A stretch of 64,000 nt of DNA from Pleurotus djamor (Eukaryota; Basidiomycota; Agaricomycetes; Agaricales; Pleurotaceae), in the NCBI GenBank assembly GCA_029747585.1, contig JAPEVF010000056.1:1-64000 (forward strand). Reading direction: 5' to 3'. The notes beneath the pieces were generated by a model, which was not told the DNA's origin, ran no database searches, and saw nothing but the letters and a program-made list of their open reading frames with translations. Position numbers and translations under genes: made by a program. Below are positions 34,601 to 45,234 of this stretch, piece after piece; the first letter of the stretch is position 1; every line of letters begins with the position of its first letter.

Positions 34601-37600
34601 GGACCCGGCTGGGTAAGCCGGGATTGTGTTCGAAGAACTTTTCCATCTCTTTGCGATAACCTGCGAAAAGAAATACNATCTTTCCAACATTATTCTCCAT
34701 CTCGGCTAGCAAGTAATCAAGGACCTGGGGCCCTCCACCACTGGATGTGAGCTGGTAGGCTTCGTCGATGAAGATGGTGCCACCACCCGCCGTGAGCATG
34801 TTATCGATGATCCCCTTGGCATTGTTGATACCNTGGTTTGCNAGTAACGAGCCCGTAGTCTCAACGAATTCAGTACCAGGAAGAACCCCGACGGAAGTGA
34901 GGAACTTGGCATATAAACGAGCCACTGTGGTTTTCCCTAGATAATATGCNGAAAGTGTCAACANCCATGGTTGTCAANATTTGACCGCCTACTCACCAGT
35001 TCCTGGGTTTCCCAAAAGGGCAGCATTGAATCTCTCCGAATTGGACGTGACGTTTTGCCTAAGCGATAACTCGATCTTGCTTTTGATNGTGAGGACTTGC
35101 TCTTTGATTGCTTCAAGACCTGTCATTTGCATCAGGTCGTCAATCGGTTGGTTCATGGCACNGTCGACGGATTTTTGTCGCGACCATTCTGCCTCAGAAG
35201 CAGACACGGTCGACTGAGGTGTGAGGGAAGAAGCTTGCTGTAAGGGCAGCGCGGCTGAGATAGGGGGGACAGGCTGGGGGAGTGAAGTGGATGTAGGAGG
35301 GCTGACATTGACAGGGTTCATGACTTGATGTGGAAACGCNATTGGCTGGGGGGCAGGGGTAAATTTACCTGCGGGGGGCTTCACCGCTGCGTTTGTTGTG
35401 TTGTTCTTCAAATTCCACAGTTCTTGCTCCTTTTGGCGGATTGCGTCGGCGCGAGCACTGGCCAGACCTTCATCTTGCATGCGCAGCCTCTCAGCCTCTA
35501 TCTTGACCTCAATTTCCGCCATCCGTTGGTTGTGAGCAAGTTGCTCGTCGTCCTTCTTCTTCTGGGCTTCGTACTCTCGACGATCCTTTTCTTGCTGCCG
35601 TTTAGCATCTTGGTCGCATTTCTTGCAGGAAGCCGGTGGACCTTGGGAGCACTTGTAGGCCCGTCGATGACCTTTTGGACAGATGGATGACGCCGTCTGA
35701 GTACACTCCATTTTAGAGTGATCTACGATTTGATGACATTTAGACGGGCATGAATGCACGCCACAGTTGAGCATCGTTCCACTGGTGAAATTGTGAGCGA
35801 CGGGGAGTACTACAGGGTGAAGGGTAGCCTCACCATGCTTCAGGGCAGCCGCCATCAGGACACAGGTCCTGAAAGTCCTTTGCATTTTTCTTTGGGTAAG
35901 GATGTGTCAGAAATTGGGGCGAGCCGTTGAAACTAGCGACATACCAAGGTTGCCGTCCTAGATGGATGCCGCTCGCACTGAACTGGTAATCCCTCGTATA
36001 CATGACCAGCTTTGCGCAGCAAGTCGAATAACTTCCCCCAAATCTCGCCGCCCTTCTTGGAGGAGCTAAACGTTGTTGTATTACCGACCATGATTAGTCC
36101 CAAGCGCGCACGCGACAAAAGGACGTTAAGTCGCTCGGGGGAAAACATGAAGCCGATATCATGTGACGAGTTGCTTCGTGTGAGCGAAATAACGACGATG
36201 TCGGCTTCTTCTCCTTGGTAATTGTCTAGAGAGAAGGAGTTTTTGGTTACTGATTGCATGATACAAATGGAGGTTTACCAATGGTAGCGAGTCGAAGGGA
36301 AGACCTATTCACTTTCGCAGACGCCGGGGTCATCAATCCAGCACGGACTAAATCATAAGAGTCCAGGTCATTCAGAATGGGGTCCGTATCATTCTTGAGC
36401 CTACGGAAGAACAAATTGAGCTGTCCAAGATAGGGGGTGAGGACAACCATCGAATCTGTTCCGTAACCTTGTTGAGCAAGATAACGAACTATGTGTATTA
36501 CCAGATCAACCTCAAAGCTATTTTGCTTCGAAGAGGTGGCAAAGCGGTCTGCAACGTCGGGAATGTCATCCTCTGGTTTATCGTGGTTGATGAGCACGAC
36601 GTTGTCACGTAACCCACGGACGTCTGGTCGATTTTGAGTCTTGGGCGCATCAACGAGGTCGGGATATGTGAGTTCGCGAACAAGCGATGAGATTTCGGGG
36701 CGCATACGATGCTGTTGATTGAGCGTTTGGTGAGGATAGCCCTTGATGACAAGGCGTTCGAATAAGGACATATTCAGATCGTAACCCTCTCCTTTCTCCA
36801 CCTAGACGAGCATATAAGTATAATCATATATGAACATTGAAAGGAGACAGAGCACACTCACGGTTAGCATATAGTTGTTGACCTTAGGCCGCAGTTGTCT
36901 GGTCGTAATACAGTAAGCCTCTGTATACAGCCATAAACAAAGCGGTCCACATACTTGTGATCCCCAATGAGGATGACCTGTTCTTTATGCTTACCAAGGG
37001 CCGCCAGGACATGACTCTCCAGAATCTCTCCAGCCTCTTCAACCAACAGAACGTTCGGGGCTGCTGCTTGTAGTGCAGGTGCATACTTCGCTGCGGCCGT
37101 GGTTGTGCATCCGATCACTTGCTTTTCCTTCAACACGGCCACGTCTTTCTTCCCAAGTATACGATCCATCTCGTCTCTGGTCGAGTTATACAAGCGGGCA
37201 TGGCGCGTCACTTCTGACACCCGGTCCCGCATGATGGCCTCCTCCCATTGTCCCCTCTTTTGTATGCGAAGTGGCATGGGCATGTCCCAGACTTTCGCTG
37301 CGGCTGAAACATGAAGCGGGTTCGCGTGCACCAACACGCCCGCGTTCTCTCCCCGTATCCAGCGCTCCAACAAGTACGTTTCGTGGATAGGACGCCCATT
37401 CCGACCCACAATGATAGATCCGTCCTTAGCGACGGGGATATAGAAAGCCTCGCTGAAATCGGATTCCTCAAACTCGATATGATTGAGAATGTCTTTATTT
37501 GAGACTTTTGATTGCTGATAGCGAGTAAATGCGTCTCGGAGATCTTTGTTAGCCACGGGGAGAGTTTGGCGTAACCGATCGAGGGTCAGGTAGTCATCTC

Positions 37601-39400
37601 TAGCCATTTTTTTGGGCAGAATCTTGTCTAAATAAGGATATTGGTTCTGTGCGGGAAGTTGACTTGCCTCCGAGGCGAACCATGGACGATAGCGGAATCC
37701 CGATGTCTAATAGATCCTCAAGGAACTGATCAAGGGCGTGATTTGTGTAGCAAACGACCAGAATGCGTTGCGAAGTGAAGTCGTGGATAATTTTGGCTAG
37801 GAGAGCCCCAATGAAACTCTTACCCGTTCCTGGACGGAGACAAGTCACTAACTTGCCACGATGGCATTATGCAGGGAAATCTTACCGGGAGGCCCTTGGA
37901 TAATTGAAAGACGCTGGGTCAGGCCTGCGAGGAGCGACTTTGCCTGCGAAGGATCCAGCTTGATGGACTTGGGAAGGGTCATGATCGATTTGAGGTCTCG
38001 ACTTGGGTTAGAGTGAAGGGAGTTCACCAGACTGGAAGGCATCGACGATGGTGGTATTAAATCGGAGAGATCGTCCCACAAGAGAATTTCTTCTTCTAGG
38101 GGGACCTTGCGCATCTTTTGTATTGCTCTGAGGATCGGCTCAAACGCAAAAACCGCAGTATTAATCTGCATGATTGAAACCACGGAGCACGTTTGAATCC
38201 GGGACAGGAGATTATCAGTCATCGTATCCAAACCTTGAGGATGGAGCAGGAGAACTGGAGGGTTCTGTGACAACTTGTCTTCGTCGCGATTGACCGACGC
38301 AAAGCCGATGATGTTTCCATCGCCGAAAAGGCAAACCGTGCTTTGGTGGGCAAGAAGTCTGCGTTGGTGTTTCCAGAAGTCCTTGCGGGATTGGGGAGAC
38401 CTCAACTTCTGTTGAGCCATTTGTGGGAGGTCCTCGCCAAGCTTCATCAAAATACCCCATTTATCATTCCTCCTCGCGTCTGGGTCACAATGAACGCCAA
38501 CCAGCTGAAGGCCTTTAGCAGAGAAGCCCCGACTCTTCCCTTTCTTCTTCCCACTCGCTATCTGAATCTCCTCCTTTAACTCGCTCAACATATCCTCTCG
38601 CAAAAGGCGGAACTGGTTGTCGAGATAGATAGCAGCACGTTTGTCCAGCGTCGAGGGATCCTCCAGGTCTTGGCGGAGTCGAAGGAATGGTATCTCTGTC
38701 GAGAGAATCTCGTCGGCAGTAGGCAGGATCGAAATTGCGCGATAATCCGCGAAGTCATTATCGTGGCGGCCCCCTGGGCGATAGACTCCTTGAGGAACAT
38801 CCGGGCTGGCGACAATATTCTTCATATTGTAGCCATATGCTCGTAGATCGGCATCCTCAGACTTCGTTAAGAAGTCGATAATTTGAGGATCTTCTGCTAA
38901 ACTGATATATGTGGGTTTCGGAGAGCCCGACAATGTGATTAGCTGTAAAAGTATCCAAGCGAAACATTTTCTGAGTCTCGTCAGAGATGTGCATTCCGAT
39001 ACAAAAGGGCGACGTACTGCGCTGGTATGCGCAGCTGCCTGCTCCTAAATGCTGCTACAAACGCATTCCAGAAGATGGGAGGTTCTACGATGGATTCCAA
39101 AATCTTGGAGAGAAATTTGCCCGAGTCTATGTGCTCGATCCCTCGTTGTTGCAGCCGGCTTAAAACGTTGGAGAGCGTGTCCGAATCCAGAAACCTATCA
39201 GATAGATCGAAGCGCACGGCCTTCTGCAAGGAAGGTAAACCCTCTTTGCTCGTGCATATCAATGTCAAACATTGCATGACATCCCCTTGGGCAAGGAAAG
39301 CCTCAAAGAATAGATCTCGTTGCGAAAGGGTCGTGAGCTGACGTTGACCACGGACAACATCATTCAAAAACTTGTTCAACTTGGTCGCGCGGTCGGCCAT
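31698..39400 (-). CDS. ZNFX1-like helicase with NFX1 zinc finger and three CbxX-type AAA+ domains
   Basis: A giant multi-exon gene (well over 2,000 residues). From MADRATKLNKFLNDVVRGQR, a helical N-terminal region leads into an SF1 helicase: Q motif and Walker A (SIIQGPPG, then TGKSFIGALLAKIIHD across an intron), VCYTNHALDQFLEDLL, Walker B NVLLVEEAGEILESHVLAAL, ILIGDHKQLRP, LNQQHRMRPEISSLVRELTY, and the distal motifs NYQGEEADIVVISLTRSN and SPERLNVLLSRARLGLIMVG. An NFX1-type zinc finger follows (CGVHSCPSKCHQIVDHSKM), then a Glu/Lys coiled coil. Three CbxX/CfxQ AAA+ domains come next: GNPGTGKTTVARLYAKFL with FIDEAYQL; GSPGTGKTTVAK with VLVIDEAYMLYS; FKGPPG.GKTTVARKVGQIY with VLFIDEAYRL. A second coiled coil leads to a C-terminal GGWRCAGGMHF motif. 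The helicase half resembles ZNFX1/Hrr1, which act in RNA silencing and antiviral defence; that role here is inference. Confidence 0.88.
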
Positions 39401-40454
39401 TGGGAAGCGGAAAGAGAATTGTGGGAGGAGACGAAGAGTCACCGAAGAGAGCGTATGAGAGAGCTGAAATATATAAGTGACTCTACCGCAGTAGAGCCAA
39501 AAGAATTCGAACGGGTTCTATCTGGGAACGTGTTGGTGGACCCAGATATCGTGACTCGAGCGTCGTTTCATCGATCTTCGAACCTACAATCCAGAAGGGG
39601 GTGACGAGAGAAGATAGAAGGACAAGCCATCAAAGCCTCAAGCACTTACTGATAGCTACAGCCTTGGTCATCCTGCATCAAATGGGGTCCTTATACGGTT
39701 TGCCGGTTGGAAGTTTGTGGGTCCAGCGATCACTTCGCTGCATGACGCGAGGCCCTCTGCACAGAACTCCCTCCTTTGTTAGGCCAACTCAACGAGAAGT
39801 GTTCCATAGTCATTCTGACGCGCAGCAGCTTTCCGATCTCAAAAGTTGTCCAAAACGGAGAAGATGGAACGTAGCTTTGGTGCATGCGGTGGGTCGTGGT
39901 AGGAGTAAGGTTGTAGATTAAAGACGTGTTCCTCTACGCAGCAGCTGCGGCGAGGATGCTGGACACAGTCGTGTGCAGCTCAAACGTACATACTTAGCTT
40001 CTGTGAAAGGCAAGGTTGGAAGGCGGAGCGCTTCTGCGCTTTGTAAGCTAAGCGCCCGAGATAAAGATAAAGCGAAAAATCCAAATGGCCTTCCCTTCTT
40101 CGGACTCACAACTTACTTCTTGAATGAGCCGCAAGTCAGATCGGATGATGCTCGCTTTTGTAGGCAAGAACTACAGGCCAACCATTACCAAATGTACTCA
40201 AGACCTATGTAAAGCTCCAATTGTGAGATTGGCGTCTTGACTGGAACAAGGCTCGATCAACTGACTATTTTGAGGGGCGACGCGACGCGTAGTACTAGAC
40301 ACCTTGGACGTCTAGTATACCGATCTCACCTATTTCGCCGCAAGACTTGCGGTATTGCTAGCATATGGTGGTGTTCCACTTGGTCTGACGGCGGGAATGA
40401 TTTACTCAACAACATTGGCGTGATGTCATCCTTACCCCAGACTGAGTCCTGGAG
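39401..40454. other. intergenic, no gene seen
   Basis: It contains the 5' flank of the helicase gene and the upstream region of the first peptide gene. The left end of the inverted repeat begins at about 40370. Short frames are not supported. Confidence 0.5.
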
Positions 40455-40461
40455 TATAAAA
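40455..40461 (+). promoter_or_regulatory. TATA box of peptide gene 1
   Basis: TATAAAA in the context GGAGTATAAAAGGCTG, about 50 bp before the conserved 5'UTR splice donor and 140 bp before the start codon. The same box sits at the same place in all five copies, so strong, focused transcription is likely. Confidence 0.75.
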
Positions 40462-40594
40462 GGCTGTAGGGATGTCCCCCAAGCTCCACAGCCAACTTTC
40501 AAGCCCTCTCAGTAAGCACAAACCTCTTTCAAACGCGACGAGTTGACTAATTTTTGTTCATCACAGGCTAGTCAAAGTCAGCCTACCATCAACA

Positions 40595-40812
40595 ATGCGT
40601 GCCGCCTTGTTCCTCCTCGCTTTCGCCGTCGTCTTCGTCGCTGCCAGCCCCAACATGGACAAGAAGAAGAAGGGTGGCAAGAAAGGCAAAGCTGCTCCCG
40701 CTCCTGTTGAAGACGCCCCCGTTGAGGATGCTCCCGTCGCCGATGAGTAAGGCTTCGTTCGTGTTGCTGACATACAAGAATACACGCTGACGCGTCTCTG
40801 TACAGTGCTTAA
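40595..40812 (+). CDS. small secreted Lys/Pro-Val repeat peptide, copy 1
   Basis: The product starts MRAALFLLAFAVVFVAA, a compact signal peptide, followed by SPNMDKKKKGGKKGKAAPA and then the acidic repeat PVEDAPVEDAPVADDA. The mature peptide would be about 35 residues with a basic front and an acidic tail; dibasic pairs could serve kexin-like cleavage. Two readings are possible. Without splicing the frame stops at 40748-40750 (ending VADE). If the GTAAGG...TACAG intron (40747-40805) is removed, it ends VADDA at 40812. Because the donor, acceptor and new stop are kept in all copies, I favour the spliced form. A 5'UTR intron (40512-40566) lies just upstream. I know no family that matches; secreted effector, peptide-precursor or structural roles are all open. 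Confidence 0.85.
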
Positions 40813-41607
40813 TTGCTCTCAGATGTGGATCGGCGCCGGGCGCTGAGTAAGGCTGATTTGATGCTGTATTGTTGCGTAGTTGTGGTCGAGGCACACAAGG
40901 CCACTACGCTTATAATCAGACTAGCTGAAACCAAATATATGGCTGGAATTCCACTCATCGGACTAAACCCTTGGTCTTGAAAATACGTGCCATGGAGCAC
41001 TTGCTTGTACGTGTCGACATGGTGAACCTTCTGCGAGTCAATAGTCTACTACATACCGACTGATGAGACTCTGACTTGAATCTGACGAGGACTAAACTTG
41101 AGGGCAACGTGTGTGGAATTATGACGGGAGGTAACATTGAATTTGATGCGGACCCTAATCCCGCCAGAGTAAATTACAACCACACCCAAAGTCTATGACT
41201 CTAGTCTAGGTTATGTTTCGGCGGTGGGGATTTCGGTGGTGCATATTCGCGCTAGCCACTTTGCTATTTGATGATGACATCTTGGTCACGCATTTGGCGG
41301 CCATAGTCCTACAACTCTACGTCCATAGTCAATTTTCGCTGTCCTAAAACCTACAGGATCAGAATGTCAGTCCACGCAACTGCGGCGGCGTACCGCGTAC
41401 CGAAGCAACGACCTACCGCCGCCGTACCGGAAGGGGGCCTACGTACGAAACGCTAGCGACCACACCATTGAATAGACTATCATAACAGCAATATGCCAAA
41501 AATCTAAAGGGCAGAACGGATATGATCAAGACACTAGCGTGGCGGGAGGAATGGCCCAAGGAACGCTATGACGCAAACGCACGACTCACAAGACTGCATT
41601 TTCCGAG
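40813..41607. other. spacer between peptide genes 1 and 2
   Basis: The first ~220 bp belong to the inverted repeat (shared with the region after copy 4). The following ~450 bp differ between the arms. No gene seen. Confidence 0.6.
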
Positions 41608-41614
41608 TATAAAA
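41608..41614 (+). promoter_or_regulatory. TATA box of peptide gene 2
   Basis: TATAAAA in the context CCGAGTATAAAAACC, 160 bp before the start codon. It sits upstream of a leader that shares the CCAACTTTTCAAGC element with the other copies. Confidence 0.75.
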
Positions 41615-41767
41615 ACCTAGGGAAACGCACTCCAAGTTCTCCAGCCAACTTTTCAAGCCTCTCAGTAAGCCTCTCTCTTCTCTCTTCTCTCTTGCTCTTC
41701 AACGCGTTAACTCACCATTCTTCATTTCTTCTGCTGCAGGCTCGTCAAAGTCAGCCTATCATCAACA

Positions 41768-41989
41768 ATGCGTGCCGCCTTGTTCCTCCTTGCTTTCGCC
41801 GTCGTCTTCGTCGCTGCCAGCCCCAACATGGACAAGAAGAAGAAGGGTGGAAAGAAAGGCAAAGCTGCCCCCGCACCTGTTGAAGACGCTCCCGTTGAGG
41901 ATGCTCCCGTCGCCGATGAGTAAGGATCTTGTTTTATGTTCGTCGCCAGCAAAGATAGGATCTGACGCATGCGTGTTTCCAGTGCTTAA
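41768..41989 (+). CDS. small secreted Lys/Pro-Val repeat peptide, copy 2
   Basis: Encodes the same 52-residue peptide as copy 1, apart from silent changes. Exons 41768-41919 and 41983-41989 join GATGA to TGCTTAA, giving the VADDA end; unspliced, the frame stops at 41921-41923. The leader CTCGTCAAAGTCAGCC right before the start follows a 5'UTR intron that ends in CTGCAG. Flanking DNA matches copy 3 more closely than copy 1, so copies 2 and 3 are the inner pair of the palindrome. Confidence 0.85.
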
Positions 41990-43283
41990 ATGCTCCCTCC
42001 GTTGAGAAGGATGGTGGCGGTGAGGGCTTCTCGTGCACTAGTTCTGGTCGAAGCACCCGAGACCGAACGCAACATAGTATGCTGTATGAGCTAGAGATCT
42101 CAATGAAAATTGCTGAACTATTCCGCGTGTTCTGAGAGAAAATGAGCTGCATCAGTCAAAGCATTCGCATCGCAAAGAGTCATGCATTGATAAGGGTATA
42201 GGTACACCGAATGACTCTAAGGATGCTTGGTCTGGGTTATTTAATTTTTGTAAAACACCGACCATTCGCCTATAAAGGCTCATGGCCGGACCGAAGGCAC
42301 AAAGGCCTGTTAAACCAATCAGAATCAGGAGATTTGGTGAGAGTTTAGTCGACTCACCACCGTCGCAAGTGTAGGCATTGTCTGACGGCCGCGAGAGTCC
42401 AATCCCACACACGAGTCGATACTCGGAGCAGCCCAGACAGTCAGCGGGCCATCACAAGCACACATTACAACTAGAACAGATGGAGTCGGATTTCTCTATT
42501 TCGCAGCTTGATAACGACGATGAGAAGGGCGACTTCACAGAGGTGTTCACAAAAGAGCTTACCGGAGCTCAATGCACACTTTTCAGTCAAGTGAATGACT
42601 GATATGTGGATGTCTCTAGTCGCAGACTGATGCGGAGATTAGCGTCGTTTCGTGTGTGCAATCTTGGGGGCGTACTTGCCTCGGAAGCCTGGAACACACT
42701 GTCGAAGAGTATATCATGACCAACTGAGCGGTCCGTCGCCCTACAGTCGATATAATCAGCGGTGACGATGATGCTATGGGACCAACGAAAACGTACCAAA
42801 TGGCGCCCGACAAGGGAAAAGGAGAAGCCGTGATAAGGTTTTCAAGTAGATCAAGTGTTTAGGGCAGGCGTTGCGGACTGTGTTGTTCCGCCGAAGTGCT
42901 GGGACTCTTCCGTTGACGTCGACCTCGAGAGCGAAAAAACACTTTCTCTCTGACTCTGTCGCCTCATTCCAGCTACGATGGGCTGGAATGGACTACCGCA
43001 AGGAAAACTTCTTTTTTGCGCTGTATCAATTGTCTCTGGCTGCTCAGTCGGTTGCTATCCGGCCCAATTGTCTCATAGCCGCCCACCCAATTGTTCTGCC
43101 CGCCTACCCGACACCGAACGACAGCTTACTTTTTGTCTCTGTGACTGACTCGACGACTGCCTGGGCGACTGATGTGAAGTTCTCTCTGCACTGTGGGAAG
43201 CACCTCGAGTGGCTATATAGTCTCAGCTACGGCGATAAGTGACCCAATTTACTTCCGTCAACTTACTTCCCTCTCTAATCATT
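41990..43283. other. inner spacer left of the central gene
   Basis: Repeat identity with the right arm ends at about 42110. Beyond it are a 40-codon frame at 42481 (acidic, no family) and frames on both strands that I cannot support. It should contain the promoter of the central gene. Confidence 0.45.
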
Positions 43284-44587
43284 ATGTTTACGGGTCTTTT
43301 TGGGCGACGAGATGCTCCTCCAGTGAGTTCAATGGTCATTTCCCTCGGACCTTTACTCACATTTCGGTCCCAAAGCCCTATCAAGGCGTTCACGTTCCGC
43401 CCCTTGCGTCCCCGTTCAAGTATAATAAAGAATTGAGCTCCGGTAGCCAAAATGTATTTCCCCCAAAACGACCATATCGACATGAACGACGCACTTCTCT
43501 CCTTATCCCCCCACCACCAATCGTTCCGAGAACGACTCCGTCGCCTTCAGCAGCCGCGCCACTCCCCCAATCTGCCCCTGGTTGTGGAATCGACGCTTCT
43601 TCCTCGTTTCCCTCAGTCCCAAAAACCCCGTTCAACCGATTTCCCATAGCTTCGTCCCCTCCTCCCGCCCCCAAGCGATCACGATCGCGACGAGTCAATC
43701 GTGACGAAATTGATGCAATCTACGACACTTACGATTACCTACTCAAAATCCCTAATGAATACCCTAGCCTCACGCTTCCCGTAGCCTCCGAACCACGCCA
43801 ACGAGAAGTCACGGTCGCGGCGCTCCTCGATACTGCTTTTCGCAAGTCTGCTGGTCGTATACACGCAGAACTCTCGCACCTCCGAGATATCTGTGCGAAA
43901 GTGATGGCCAGCAAGCACGTCATCATGCAAGACCTTACCACAGTCGTACAGCCTGTACCAGACGACTACCCTCCGTCTCCTTCGTCGCTCGGTTCTCAGG
44001 ACATAATAATGACCCAAACTGACTTGCCGGTCAAGTTAGAGTCATCACCGGAAGTGCCAATAATTCAAACTACCTTACCAACACCTGCAACGGTTTATTA
44101 TTCCCTCCCCCCTTCACCGACATTCTCCCCTATGCACGAATTGGGCGATCCTCCAGTCAATCCAGCCGACACCGTTTCCCCCGATCAACCGGCCTGTCTT
44201 CTCGAAGACGGTCTCGCTTTCAGGAGCACCAAGCTCTCACCAATACTGCTGCTCGACCTTACTAGCCTCCCCGTCGTCAACGAAGTGACTCCCTCAGCAA
44301 CGCCAGCACTTTCGTCAGTCTCAAGGGGTACGAAACGTAAACGCGACGCTCTGTCGATCGAAGCTATCACGCCAGACCCAAAGCGACTTAGCATTAGGCC
44401 GCCCTCTCCTCTTAACCCAAGGACGCTGGCAGCTGATGAAATGGAGGTTGGAAGATACCTTGTCGCGGACATGGATTATCCCCGTCCCGGGTGTCCTACT
44501 TCGACGACGCCATGGATTGATTATCTATCCCAAGCTTGTCGAACAGGACCAAATCGCGTTGCCGATAGTGTCTTCCTGCTGGACTGA
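43284..44587 (+). CDS. unknown protein with NLS-like motifs, in the centre of the palindrome
   Basis: A first exon of 13 codons (43284-43322, MFTGLFGRRDAPP) splices across a GTGAGT intron to a long exon (43376-44587), giving about 416 residues. The protein is rich in Pro and Ser, and I recognise no domain. Features seen: a basic cluster PKRSRSRRVNRDEID (a likely nuclear localisation signal), a helical, Leu/Arg-rich stretch (EVTVAALLDTAFRKSAGRIH, then AELSHLRDICAKVMASKHV), low-complexity Pro/Ser/Thr linkers and a second basic patch (GTKRKRD). No signal peptide. It could be a transcriptional regulator, but no DNA-binding fold is visible. It has no inverted partner: it is the unique centre between two arms that each carry two peptide genes. 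The start choice rests on the intron call. Confidence 0.72.
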
Positions 44588-45013
44588 TATCATGATATGA
44601 CACCTGTTGTACTTTTAGATTCATCACAAACGCAACATCAACATTGTAAACTGTAACTCAATTCGTAGAACTTCTTTTATGCCACACCACTATTGCTTGC
44701 TTATGTCGTTTTATAGTACCTATGCAATTATGATCCCTATTCTCCGTCTTCCACGGTCTGTTCGACTTCAAGGCACTCATCACCTCATTTCACATCTTCC
44801 CGATACCCCCTCAGCTCACGATTGTCACTCACACAACTGACAAACGATCTAGTGCGCCTCAAGAACCTCGAACCATAATTGCACAACTGTGAATGTTCAT
44901 TGGGATCTCTAGCTCATACAGCATACTATGTTGCGTTCGGTCTCGGGTGCTCCGACCAGAACAAGTGCACGAGAAGCCCTCACCGCCACCGTCCATCTCA
45001 ACGGAGGGAGCAT
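44588..45013. other. inner spacer right of the central gene
   Basis: 3' flank of the central gene. The inverted-repeat arm begins at about 44885. Confidence 0.5.
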
Positions 45014-45234
45014 TTAAGCACTGGAAACACGCATGCGTCAGATCCTATCTTTGCTGGCGACGAACATAAACAAGATCCTTACTCATCGGCGACGGGAGCA
45101 TCCTCAACGGGAGCGTCCTCAACAGGCGCGGGGGCAGCTTTGCCTTTCTTTCCGCCCTTCTTCTTCTTGTCCATGTTGGGGCTGGCGGCGACGAAGACGA
45201 CGGCGAAAGCAAGGAGGAACAAGGCGGCGCGCAT
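45014..45234 (-). CDS. small secreted Lys/Pro-Val repeat peptide, copy 3
   Basis: Mirror image of copy 2, with the same signal peptide, Lys-rich part and acidic repeat. Exons 45234-45083 and 45020-45014 give the VADDA end; the unspliced stop is at 45079-45081. The leader, the 5'UTR intron and the sequence up to about 45.5 kb match copy 2 almost base for base, which implies a recent duplication or ongoing gene conversion. Confidence 0.85.

Larger units (their letters stand above)
40370..42110 (+). repeat. inverted segmental duplication, left arm
   Basis: The left arm carries peptide genes 1 and 2. Its counterpart, in reverse complement, is 44885-46512 with genes 3 and 4. The outer end shares TTCCACTTGGTCTGACGGCG and the inner end shares AACATAGTATGCTGTATGAG. 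Identity is high over about 40.37-41.03 and 41.48-42.11 kb. The piece between differs in length (about 450 bp here and 330 bp in the other arm). Confidence 0.9.

Noticed and set aside
39601..39921. 106-codon plus-strand frame between the helicase and peptide gene 1
   Set aside because: No domain, no conserved context; it lies in the helicase gene's 5' flank.
40595..40812. Dikaritin-type ribosomal peptide cluster
   Set aside because: Dibasic pairs are present, but no UstY-type oxidase, kexin-framed core repeats or tailoring enzyme lie nearby. Kept only as a possibility.
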